DNA of 8,789 nt from an uncultured Clostridia bacterium (lineage in GTDB: Bacteria; Bacillota; Clostridia; Oscillospirales; CAG-272). The notes under the pieces were generated by a model. That model did no database searches, was not told the origin of the DNA, and was given only the letters and a program-made list of their open reading frames with translations. The DNA is taken from the NCBI GenBank assembly GCA_904502015.1, contig CAJGEA010000073.1, positions 1 through 8,789 of the forward strand, given 5' to 3'. The position numbers were made by a program, and so were the translations under genes. Below are positions 1-5,577 of the stretch, one piece after another; position 1 is the stretch's first letter, and each line of letters starts with the position of its first letter.

Positions 1-9
1 GTTTGTTTG

Positions 10-18
10 TGGTATAAT
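10..18 (+). promoter_or_regulatory. Extended -10 promoter for candidate small RNA
   Basis: TGG followed by TATAAT (13-18) is a consensus extended -10 element (TGnTATAAT). The matching -35 would lie outside the window, so it cannot be checked. Transcription would start near 25, just before the hairpin at 27-92. The 13-mer TTGTGGTATAATG here recurs exactly at the shell-protein promoter (187-199). Confidence 0.5.
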
Positions 19-24
19 GTTTCA

Positions 25-108
25 TGAAGTGGTTGAGTCCTCTCTGTTGATTTGGGTTGTGGTGACTTTATTTTAACAGAACTCAATCACTTTTTCTATT
101 CTTTTTTT
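25..108 (+). ncRNA. Candidate small structured RNA ending in a T-rich tail
   Basis: No recognisable gene lies here. A 12-bp stem pairs AAGTGGTTGAGT (27-38) with ACTCAATCACTT (81-92), with a single G-U pair. Inside it, after a 4-nt bulge, TCTGTTGA (43-50) pairs with TTAACAGA (73-80, one G-U) around a 22-nt loop. The stem runs straight into a T-rich stretch (91-108, including seven consecutive T at 102-108), as in a Rho-independent end. An extended -10 lies directly upstream at 10-18, so the visible unit is promoter, hairpin, U-tail, about 80 nt. It matches no RNA family I can name. It could instead be a plain terminator of an upstream gene or an attenuator in a long leader of the shell-protein gene. 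The promoter placement favours a separate transcript; this is inference. Confidence 0.4.
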
Positions 109-169
109 ATTTTCGGTCTCACATCTATTGTAACACTACATATTCCTGTCCGAAAATTCCATTTGGCTC

Positions 170-198
170 TTGTAATTGCGCTCGACTTGTGGTATAAT
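170..198 (+). promoter_or_regulatory. Sigma-A-type promoter of the shell-protein gene
   Basis: A -35 TTGTAA (170-175), a 17-bp spacer and a consensus -10 TATAAT (193-198) with an extended TGG element. Transcription should begin near 205, giving a leader of about 37 nt before the ATG at 242. The promoter also settles the start codon: the upstream in-frame ATGs at 176 and 197 lie in or before the -10 box, so they would not be on the mRNA. Confidence 0.75.
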
Positions 199-241
199 GA
201 GCGAAAGAGTACTATTTGAACACATATGTAAAAAGGATTTT

Positions 242-955
242 ATGGATAAAATTTTCAACCCGAACCCCGCTCTCCCCGAGTTCGTGGGACGCACGGTGCT
301 GGACACCGTCGGACTGGTGATCCCTTCCATCGACGCGGCTCTGCGCGCTGAGATGGATCTCCCCGACGACATCCGCGCGCTGGGCACCATCAGCTCGCGC
401 ACGGGCGCGGCAGGACAGATCTGCGCCATTGACGAGGCGCTCAAGAATACCAACGCCATCCTCGTGTCGGTGGAGCTTCCCCGCGATACCAAGGGCTGGG
501 GCGGTCACGGTAACTACATCGTGGTCGGCGGCCGCGACGTCAGCGACGTTCGCCGCGCCGTGGAGATCGCCTTGGAGCTGACCGAGCGCAACGCGGGCGA
601 GGTATACATCAATTCGGCGGGGCATCTGGAATTTGCTTACTCCGCCAGCGCAGGCGCGGCTCTCGCCGCGGCGTTCGGCGCCCCCGTCGGGCAGGCTTTC
701 GGCTTCATGGCCGGCTCTCCCGCCGCTATCGGTCTTGTCATGGCAGACAAGGCACTCAAATCGGCGGCCGTCACTCTGATCCAATACATGACGCCGAGCC
801 GAGGCACCAGCCACTCCAACGAGGTCATCATTGCCTTTACGGGAGATGCCTCGGCGGTCAAGACCGCCGTGCTGACGGCGCGCGAGATCGGCCTTGAGCT
901 GATCACCGCTCTGGGCGAGTACCCGAGCGGCCCGTCCACACCCTATTTGAGCTGA
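242..955 (+). CDS. pduB: PduB-type bacterial microcompartment shell protein (BMC-T, tandem domain)
   Basis: This 237-aa protein matches the PduB family of trimeric, tandem-domain microcompartment shell proteins. Such proteins tile one facet position of the polyhedral shell and are thought to carry a central pore for metabolites. The first domain (about residues 14-115) has the family blocks EFVG (13-16), SRTGAAGQI (52-60), SVELPRDTKG (76-85) and GHGNYIVVGG (88-97). The second (about 118-230) has AFGAPVGQAFG (144-154), RGTSHSNEV (187-195) and AREIG (213-217). The ATG at 242 is chosen because AAAGGA (232-237) precedes it and because the promoter at 170-198 excludes the longer reading. The product therefore starts at the PduB' position and lacks the roughly 37-residue N-terminal extension of Salmonella PduB, which is linked to cargo attachment. 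It stands alone here: own promoter, own terminator, and no other microcompartment enzyme or shell gene in the following 7.8 kb. Genes further upstream are outside the view. Confidence 0.93.
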   Translation: MDKIFNPNPALPEFVGRTVLDTVGLVIPSIDAALRAEMDLPDDIRALGTISSRTGAAGQICAIDEALKNTNAILVSVELPRDTKGWGGHGNYIVVGGRDVSDVRRAVEIALELTERNAGEVYINSAGHLEFAYSASAGAALAAAFGAPVGQAFGFMAGSPAAIGLVMADKALKSAAVTLIQYMTPSRGTSHSNEVIIAFTGDASAVKTAVLTAREIGLELITALGEYPSGPSTPYLS

Positions 956-967
956 TACCTATGCAAC

Positions 968-1008
968 AAAAAAAGCCGAGCAGACGCGCGCGTCTGCTCG
1001 GCTTTTTT
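968..1008. terminator. Bidirectional Rho-independent terminator
   Basis: A perfect palindrome: GCCGAGCAGACG (975-986) pairs with CGTCTGCTCGGC (991-1002) around CGCG. It is flanked by an A-run on the left and six T (1003-1008) on the right, so it can end transcripts from either side. It serves the shell-protein gene and the convergent MaoC gene. The MaoC stop codon (1007-1009) overlaps the T-run, so that gene ends inside the terminator. Confidence 0.93.
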
Positions 1009-1441
1009 ACTCCGCGGGGCGGCAACGCACCACGGCCTCGGTCACATCGGTCAGAACAAGCACGCCGTCCTGATTATAGGCCTCAATGGTGACCTCCACC
1101 AACCCGTTTTTCGGGTTTCTCTTGACCAGCCCCGTCACGATCGCCCGCGCGGTCAGCACGTCGTCGGCGTACACGGGGCGCAACCATTCGATCTTGGTGG
1201 ACTTGCCCGCCAGCAGCTCCTCGCCGAAGAAATCCACCTCCAGATAGTTCGACCACACCGCCATGAAGGACATCACCCCCGGCGCGATCAGCCGCCCGAA
1301 GGGCGTTTTCTTCGCATACTCCTCGTCGGTGTGCAGGGGGATGTGATCGTACCGACGTGCGAACGCCAGCATTTCCTCCTTTTCAATCACGGCAGGCGCG
1401 ATCTCCACCGTCATACCCGGCTTGATATCGTCAAAATACAC
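1007..1441 (-). CDS. MaoC-like hotdog-fold dehydratase/enoyl-CoA hydratase
   Basis: A 144-aa single hotdog-domain protein of the MaoC (R-specific enoyl-CoA hydratase-like) family. The hydratase-2 signature is visible: FARRYDHIPLHTDEEYA at residues 27-43 carries the Asp/His pair (Asp32, His37) expected to activate water. It is followed by the GRLIAPGVMS block (49-58) that lines the acyl-CoA pocket. The length fits a single-domain family member. The start is GTG (read at 1441-1439) with AGGAGG (1455-1450) 8 nt upstream, a strong signal that outweighs the rare start codon. The gene follows the nitroreductase after a 55-nt gap with no hairpin, so the two are probably co-transcribed. The acyl substrate cannot be told from sequence; fatty acid, polyhydroxyalkanoate-type or other acyl-CoA chemistry are all possible. 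Confidence 0.88.
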   Translation of the reverse strand: MYFDDIKPGMTVEIAPAVIEKEEMLAFARRYDHIPLHTDEEYAKKTPFGRLIAPGVMSFMAVWSNYLEVDFFGEELLAGKSTKIEWLRPVYADDVLTARAIVTGLVKRNPKNGLVEVTIEAYNQDGVLVLTDVTEAVVRCRPAE

Positions 1442-1496
1442 GGTCTTTTCCTCCTCACTTTGTCACAATCTTCTTTTGAGTGGGGGCTCTGCTCTC

Positions 1497-2027
1497 TTAC
1501 TTGACGTAACGCACCAATTCGTCCATGTCCTTGCGCTTCTTCGGGCGGAGCGTGTCACCCTCCTTGGCGTAGCCCAACGTGATCACAAGCCGCACGGCGC
1601 CCGTTAGTCCACAAGCCTCGCGGATCGCGGCGTCGTCCAGCCAGCCGAGGATGCACGTTCCCAAGCCCTGCGCCGTCGCCTCGGCGGTGATATACGCCGC
1701 TAGAATGCCGATGTCCATCGAGCGGTAATCGTTCTTTTTGACCTTTGCGCCCAGCGCCGCCGTGGGCACGTAGTCGGCCTCGGATATGACCAGCAAAATA
1801 GGCGCGTCGGGGGCAAATTTGTTCAGCCCCATGCCCTGCGTGGCCTTGGCCACCCGTGCGGCGGCCTCCCCCTCGCACACCGTGATGCGGTAGGGCTGAC
1901 CGTTGCACGCCGAGGGCGCGAGACGCGCCGACTCCAGAATGCGGGCAAGCTTCTCGGGCTCTACCGCGCGGGTGGGATCGTAGCTGCGGCAGGACTGACG
2001 GGCGGTGGCGATCTCGGTAAAGTTCAT
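1497..2027 (-). CDS. Nitroreductase family FMN-dependent oxidoreductase
   Basis: A 176-aa member of the nitroreductase superfamily, flavoenzymes that use FMN and NAD(P)H to reduce nitroaromatics, quinones or enones, usually as cytoplasmic dimers. The N-terminal ARQSCRSYDP block (9-18, Arg10/Ser12/Arg14) is the usual FMN-phosphate-binding motif. The block LAPSACNGQPY (36-46) and the C-terminal GLGTCILGW segment are also typical. It is a minimal-length member with no added ferredoxin domain. The ATG at 2027-2025 is preferred over an upstream in-frame ATG at 2054 because GGAGGAA (2039-2033) sits about 5-8 nt before it. The MaoC-type hydratase lies 55 nt downstream in the same direction, suggesting a two-gene operon. 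I see no convincing promoter upstream; a weak TATAGT-like box near 2062-2067 is the best candidate. Physiological substrate unknown. Confidence 0.9.
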   Translation of the reverse strand: MNFTEIATARQSCRSYDPTRAVEPEKLARILESARLAPSACNGQPYRITVCEGEAAARVAKATQGMGLNKFAPDAPILLVISEADYVPTAALGAKVKKNDYRSMDIGILAAYITAEATAQGLGTCILGWLDDAAIREACGLTGAVRLVITLGYAKEGDTLRPKKRKDMDELVRYVK

Positions 2028-2100
2028 AGCGGTTCCTCCGTTGGGGCGGGACACGCCCTCACTATAATTTGTCGTTCTTTCTTATGCACTTAGATTCAGC

Positions 2101-2134
2101 AAAGGGGCGGCCTGCCCCATAGCAAGCCGCCCCA
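2101..2134 (-). terminator. Probable Rho-independent terminator of the aldolase gene
   Basis: On the minus strand an 8-bp GC-only stem (GGGGCGGC, 2133-2126, with GCCGCCCC, 2111-2104) closes a 14-nt loop 8 nt after the aldolase stop. Only three T follow directly, so the U-tract is weak. The strong stem and its placement support the call. Confidence 0.65.
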
Positions 2135-2141
2135 TATACGG

Positions 2142-3089
2142 TTACTTCTTCAGATACTTGGCAACCTCGGCCGCGACGAGACGGGTGAGAGTTTCCATAT
2201 CCATATCTGACAGAGCAGACACCTTGGCGGCATCGGCCTTTCCGTCACTGCTGAAGAGCTTCATCTTCTTCATGGTCTCCTGCTTGACCGCCTCGACCGC
2301 CGCGGGGATCAGGTCTATGAGACCCTTGTCCATGCTCTGGAACTTGCGGAACTCGGCCTCGACAGCCGCCACGTTGATATCGGTGAAGATATTGACCTTG
2401 CTGATACCCTCTGCGATGGCGCGTCGGAAATCATCGTCGGTCAGGCCCGAGCCGCCGTGCAGAACCAGAGGCACATCCACGGTGTTGGCGATGGTACGAA
2501 TGCGCTCGAAATCCAGCTTGGGGGGGAGCTTATACGCGCCGTGCGCGTTGCCGACCGCGATGGCGAGCGCATCCACGCCCGTCTTATCCACGAAGTCCTT
2601 AGCCAGCGCGGGATCGGTGAAGAACCTGGAGGGGTCGGCCAGATGCGAGCTGCCCTCGGCAGAGCCCTCGTTGTCACCCACGTGACCCAGCTCACCCTCG
2701 ATGGTCGCACCGTAGGAGTGGGCAATGTCGGCCATCTCCTTGACCTTGCGAACGTTCTCCTCGTAAGTATCGGTGGAGCAATCGTACATAATGGAGGAGA
2801 AGCCCAGCTCCAGCGCCTTGATGCAGGTGTCGTAGGACAGACCGTGGTCGAGGTGAACGACGACGGGTACCGATGCCTTCTTTGCCATGGGAATGAGGTA
2901 GTAGGACACCTCCTCCAGCGGGCCGTAAGGCAGAAGTACCTCGGCCGTACCCATAATGACGGGCGAGTGCGAGCTTTCGGCGGCGTTGATGATGCCGCGC
3001 GCCAGCTCCAGATTGACGGCGTTGAACAGACCGACGGCGTAGTGGTTCTTCTTCGCGGGTCTCAGGACGTCGTTCATATTGACTAACAT
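2142..3089 (-). CDS. Class II (zinc-dependent) fructose-bisphosphate/ketose-bisphosphate aldolase
   Basis: A 315-aa class II aldolase, which cleaves fructose-1,6-bisphosphate (or a related ketose bisphosphate such as tagatose-bisphosphate) to dihydroxyacetone phosphate and glyceraldehyde-3-phosphate using a divalent metal. The key blocks are present: HLDHG (79-83) with catalytic Asp81 and metal ligand His82, EGELGHVG (131-138), GNAHG (180-184) with ligand His183, and HGGSG (211-215) with ligand His211. The length is normal for the short class II branch. Sequence does not separate FBA from GatY/KbaY-type specificity, so no symbol is given. The start is ATG at 3089-3087 behind an AGGGGGA purine run, an imperfect Shine-Dalgarno about 9 nt away. 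It is monocistronic, with its own promoter (3132-3160) and terminator (2101-2134). No sugar transporter or kinase is adjacent, which favours a glycolytic/gluconeogenic role. Confidence 0.93.
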   Translation of the reverse strand: MLVNMNDVLRPAKKNHYAVGLFNAVNLELARGIINAAESSHSPVIMGTAEVLLPYGPLEEVSYYLIPMAKKASVPVVVHLDHGLSYDTCIKALELGFSSIMYDCSTDTYEENVRKVKEMADIAHSYGATIEGELGHVGDNEGSAEGSSHLADPSRFFTDPALAKDFVDKTGVDALAIAVGNAHGAYKLPPKLDFERIRTIANTVDVPLVLHGGSGLTDDDFRRAIAEGISKVNIFTDINVAAVEAEFRKFQSMDKGLIDLIPAAVEAVKQETMKKMKLFSSDGKADAAKVSALSDMDMETLTRLVAAEVAKYLKK

Positions 3090-3131
3090 GGTTTTTATCC
3101 CCCTGTATTATAACAAATCTATACAATTTAT

Positions 3132-3160
3132 ATCATACACCCAAATCGAGCGAATGTCAA
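3132..3160 (-). promoter_or_regulatory. Sigma-A-type promoter of the aldolase gene
   Basis: On the minus strand a consensus -35 TTGACA (3160-3155), a 17-bp spacer and -10 TATGAT (3137-3132), giving a leader of roughly 35 nt. A second box TGTTATAAT lies closer to the start codon but would leave almost no leader, so it is less likely. Confidence 0.8.
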
Positions 3161-3215
3161 TAGCTTGGCGAAAAAGAGCGCAGAAATATGAAAGATACTA
3201 ATAAAAATCCTCCAC

Positions 3216-3878
3216 TCACATGTGCTCAATCAAATTCATGATCGCCATCGCCAACTCGCCCTTTTCGTACATGATGAAATCATGGCTCTCGATCAGCTTG
3301 CCCGAGATACCTTCCAGGTAGCTTCCCTTCATGTGCTTTCGCATACAGAAAAAAACGACTCGGTTGCACACGCGATCCGGAATTCTCGCATGAAAATCAT
3401 CGAGGACAAGCTCCTTCATACCTTGAACCGTCAAGCAATAGTCAACGTCGCACGGATCGTCGTCCCCTCCGATTGTGCCATGTCCCCGCGTCAATTCCTT
3501 GTCCATCGCCTCTGAACACGAAGCCCAGCGTTCATCGTCCCTATCATAGAAAAACGGCTCATCGAAAACAAGCAGGATATCCCTGTATAGAAAATACCCG
3601 CTCAGTTCATAGTCCTCACTCCATTTGATATATTCAACGGGCAGATCGTTCTCCTTGATCGCGGTATAGGGAGCGTTATCCACGTGAGGCACGTCGAGAA
3701 AAGAAAATCTATGCGGGAAGTCTTGCTGATAGCGCGAACGCTTGTACTTCATGTAATCAAAGGGGATCGCGAACACCTTGTAGAGCAGATACAACAACAA
3801 AATCGGCAAAACTAACACGCAAAAGATTCCGAGAAGGAGCCACAAAATACCCGTTTTAGCCCGATCACTCCATTTCAT
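3216..3878 (-). CDS. Membrane-anchored protein of unknown function (220 aa)
   Basis: I do not recognise this family. The protein has a short basic N-terminus, one strong hydrophobic helix at about residues 9-33 followed by a Lys/Tyr/Arg-rich turn, then a soluble domain of about 180 residues rich in Asp, Glu, Tyr and Phe. An N-in anchor would put the domain outside the membrane by length, but the positive cluster after the helix (KYKRSRYQQD) argues for a cytoplasmic domain; topology is undecided. The ATG at 3878-3876 is chosen because GGTGA precedes it, and because the 43-residue upstream extension overlaps the end of the preceding gene and looks unlike a protein N-terminus. It follows the 149-aa gene by 40 nt and probably shares its promoter. 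Its base composition is visibly more AT-rich than the enzyme genes around it. No terminator is seen downstream. Confidence 0.72.
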   Translation of the reverse strand: MKWSDRAKTGILWLLLGIFCVLVLPILLLYLLYKVFAIPFDYMKYKRSRYQQDFPHRFSFLDVPHVDNAPYTAIKENDLPVEYIKWSEDYELSGYFLYRDILLVFDEPFFYDRDDERWASCSEAMDKELTRGHGTIGGDDDPCDVDYCLTVQGMKELVLDDFHARIPDRVCNRVVFFCMRKHMKGSYLEGISGKLIESHDFIMYEKGELAMAIMNLIEHM

Positions 3879-3918
3879 GTTCTCACCGCCCTTTCCTTTG
3901 GAAAATATACGATTCAAA

Positions 3919-4368
3919 TTACGGTTGGTATATCTCAAAATACAAAACCTGCGCCAAGTGCTCTGCATACACGAGTCTGCCCTCATATTTCCCCGGCCGA
4001 ATTTCATCGCCCTCTGTCTCGTCCGGGTAATATTTCAAGGTTATTTCCTGATTTTCAAACGAAAACACAGCCTTATGGTATATTCCGTGTGAGGTCTCTA
4101 CGATTTCCAAAGCACCTTCATAGCAATAGATCGTTTTTTGTTCAATATCTTTTTTAGCCAAACGGGGGCCAAGCATAAAGTACGTCAATACCGAAGCAAA
4201 GATCAAACACAAAAGCACCCCGTTTATAATTTTTATTCTGATGGTTTCGCTTTTGTCCTTGATAGAGCGAACACCGACGAAAATAACCGCAAAAGCCGCC
4301 AGACACAAAGCAAAGACGGCTATATTGTAGGTCGATTGAAATTCCTCATAATATACCGATAGATCCAT
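3919..4368 (-). CDS. Two-TM membrane protein of unknown function (149 aa)
   Basis: No family recognised. Two hydrophobic helices are clear, at about residues 15-33 and 47-66, joined by a charged loop (SIKDKSETIRIK). A C-terminal domain of about 80 residues follows, with a beta-rich pattern ending in EIYQP. The ATG at 4368-4366 is preferred to the upstream in-frame ATG at 4392 because a GGGGAT purine run lies just before it and because the promoter's predicted transcription start (about 4386) excludes the longer form. It leads a probable two-gene unit with the 220-aa membrane protein 40 nt downstream. Both are AT-richer than their neighbours, which hints at a shared, separate origin. Partnership of the two products is inferred from position only. 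Confidence 0.72.
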   Translation of the reverse strand: MDLSVYYEEFQSTYNIAVFALCLAAFAVIFVGVRSIKDKSETIRIKIINGVLLCLIFASVLTYFMLGPRLAKKDIEQKTIYCYEGALEIVETSHGIYHKAVFSFENQEITLKYYPDETEGDEIRPGKYEGRLVYAEHLAQVLYFEIYQP

Positions 4369-4392
4369 ACTATATCCCCGTTCATTACACAA

Positions 4393-4420
4393 ATCATATA
4401 GGCACGCTCAAAAAAGTCAA
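4393..4420 (-). promoter_or_regulatory. Promoter of the two-gene membrane-protein unit, inside the PAP2 3' end
   Basis: On the minus strand -35 TTGACT (4420-4415), a 16-bp spacer and -10 TATGAT (4398-4393). The -35 box covers the TGA stop codon of the upstream PAP2 gene (4419-4417), so the promoter overlaps its coding end. The leader would be about 18 nt. Confidence 0.65.
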
Positions 4421-5076
4421 CGTTTTGACATACCGCTCGTACCGCAAGCGGTATGCACAGTGACCAGTCCTGCGCTGAGTAGCGCGCCGCCGATGATATC
4501 GGTCAGCCAATGCACGCCCGAGATCAGCCTCCCGATCACCATGAACGCGGCAAACGCGGCCATCACGCACACGGCGACCAGCCGAAGCCCCCGATGCCCG
4601 ATGCGCGCGTGGCATTGCGGAATGGCAGTGGGCATCACGCACAGCACCAGCATGGTGGTGGACGAGGGGTAGGATGCCTCCAAATACCCGTCGATCAACA
4701 CGGGGCGGTAGTTGATGACGATGGTCTCAAAGAGCAGATACGCCGCCATCACCGCGATATAAAACCCGCCGAGCACAAGGATACTGCGATCCACCGCCCG
4801 CAGGCTTCTGCGGGTGATCCATTGGGCAAGCCCAAGGATGCCAAACCCGAATGCCACGGCGATGGGCACAAGTCCCAGCCAATCGGTCACGGTGTAGAGG
4901 GTCATATTCACCCCCGTCACGCCGTGAAACCAGCCGTTCAATGTGGCAAAGCCCACCTCCGTCCCACACGGGCCGATGGCTTGAACGTCAACGAAGCGAA
5001 CGAGAACCGTCCATAATACAAATGTTGCGAGCAAACCCGCTCCCGCCAAAAACAGCCTTCTTCTTTTCTTCTCCAT
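4417..5076 (-). CDS. PAP2-superfamily membrane protein with degenerate catalytic motifs
   Basis: A 219-aa polytopic membrane protein of the PAP2 (type 2 phosphatidic acid phosphatase) superfamily, whose members dephosphorylate lipid phosphates such as undecaprenyl-diphosphate, phosphatidate or phosphatidylglycerol-phosphate. About six hydrophobic helices are visible. The three superfamily motifs sit in order but altered. Motif 1 (K-x6-R-P) reads E117-x6-R124-P125, so the lysine is Glu. Motif 2 (PSGH) reads P137-S-S-T140, so the histidine is Thr. Motif 3 (SR-x5-H-x3-D) reads G182-R183-x5-H189-x3-D193 and keeps the nucleophilic His. I recall similar YPSST proteins in other Bacillota, so this may be a distinct subfamily rather than decay. 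Activity is uncertain. Start ATG 5076-5074 is preceded by AAGGAAGG about 10 nt away. Its promoter is at 5122-5150. Confidence 0.85.
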   Translation of the reverse strand: MEKKRRRLFLAGAGLLATFVLWTVLVRFVDVQAIGPCGTEVGFATLNGWFHGVTGVNMTLYTVTDWLGLVPIAVAFGFGILGLAQWITRRSLRAVDRSILVLGGFYIAVMAAYLLFETIVINYRPVLIDGYLEASYPSSTTMLVLCVMPTAIPQCHARIGHRGLRLVAVCVMAAFAAFMVIGRLISGVHWLTDIIGGALLSAGLVTVHTACGTSGMSKR

Positions 5077-5121
5077 AATCCTGTAGCCTTCCTTTTTATG
5101 AATTGGCTCTCGCCTGAATAC

Positions 5122-5150
5122 ATATTAGCGGAAAGCTCGAGGATTTGCAA
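5122..5150 (-). promoter_or_regulatory. Probable promoter of the PAP2-family gene
   Basis: On the minus strand TTGCAA (5150-5145), a 17-bp spacer and TAATAT (5127-5122), giving a leader of about 40 nt. Both boxes are near consensus and the spacing is ideal. No other candidate is seen between the gene and the inverted-repeat element starting near 5208. Confidence 0.55.
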
Positions 5151-5309
5151 GAAACGAGGTGTCACAGGCGTGATACGTTTCGTGTCACGGCCCTGTTTGG
5201 GCTTCAACTGATGGTCAAATTAGTATTATCTGCGTGTTACCGCGGCCCAGCCAAGGAGATAGAGGGGAGGGGTAATAGAAACAAGGGAAATTCTGTACGC
5301 CTTATCTGG

Positions 5310-5358
5310 GGAGGGGAGGAAGGAACTTCGGCGTTTGAGATGGTCCTTTCTCCCCTCC
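5310..5358. repeat. Left hairpin of the inverted-repeat element
   Basis: A 15-bp purine/pyrimidine stem, 5310-5324 with 5344-5358, with a single G-T pair, closing a 19-nt loop. It is the left-arm counterpart of the hairpin at 5418-5470. Confidence 0.7.
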
Positions 5359-5417
5359 ACGCATCATGATGAAGGCGAAGCAATACCCTTTTGCACTAAA
5401 CCCTTTTCGGTCATCAG

Positions 5418-5470
5418 GGGGAAGGGGGAGAGAGCCATCTCAAACGCCGAAGTTTCTCTCCCCCTTCCCC
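5418..5470. repeat. Right hairpin of the inverted-repeat element
   Basis: A perfect 16-bp stem, GGGGAAGGGGGAGAGA (5418-5433) with its complement at 5455-5470, closing a 21-nt loop. That loop is complementary to the loop of the left hairpin. Confidence 0.75.
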
Positions 5471-5577
5471 GGAGATGGCTTCGGTATGTTTTAGTTTTTC
5501 GTTGCCCCATCCCCCACACTCCTTGGCTGGGCAGTGGCACCCCAACGATAAATCCAAATTTGAACAGCAATACATCG

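Larger units (their letters stand above)
5208..5570. repeat. Imperfect inverted-repeat element (MITE-like), no coding capacity
   Basis: This fills most of the gene-free stretch between the PAP2 and XRE genes. Its core, 5245-5532 (288 bp), is bounded by a perfect 14-bp terminal inverted repeat: GCCCAGCCAAGGAG (5245-5258) against its complement at 5519-5532. A weaker match continues outward to the TCAAATT / AATTTGA pair (5215-5221 and 5557-5563). Inside, a perfect 20-bp inverted repeat lies at 5324-5343 and 5435-5454. The sequence between these anchors also aligns arm to arm with mismatches, so the whole unit is one diverged palindrome. No transposase and no clear target-site duplication were found. 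This looks like a MITE or a large structured intergenic element; mobility is inferred from shape only. The right edge nearly touches the XRE stop codon (5578). Confidence 0.7.

Noticed and set aside
176..241. Longer N-terminus for the shell protein (22 extra residues)
   Set aside because: The extension covers the -10 box of the promoter and has no ribosome binding site, whereas the ATG at 242 has both AAAGGA and family-consistent length.
2457..3086. 209-codon plus-strand frame opposite the aldolase
   Set aside because: The aldolase on the minus strand has all metal-binding motifs, a promoter and a terminator; this frame is its antisense shadow.
5208..5570. Insertion sequence with a transposase
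   Set aside because: Too short for a transposase and no frame resembles one; only a non-autonomous element is supportable.
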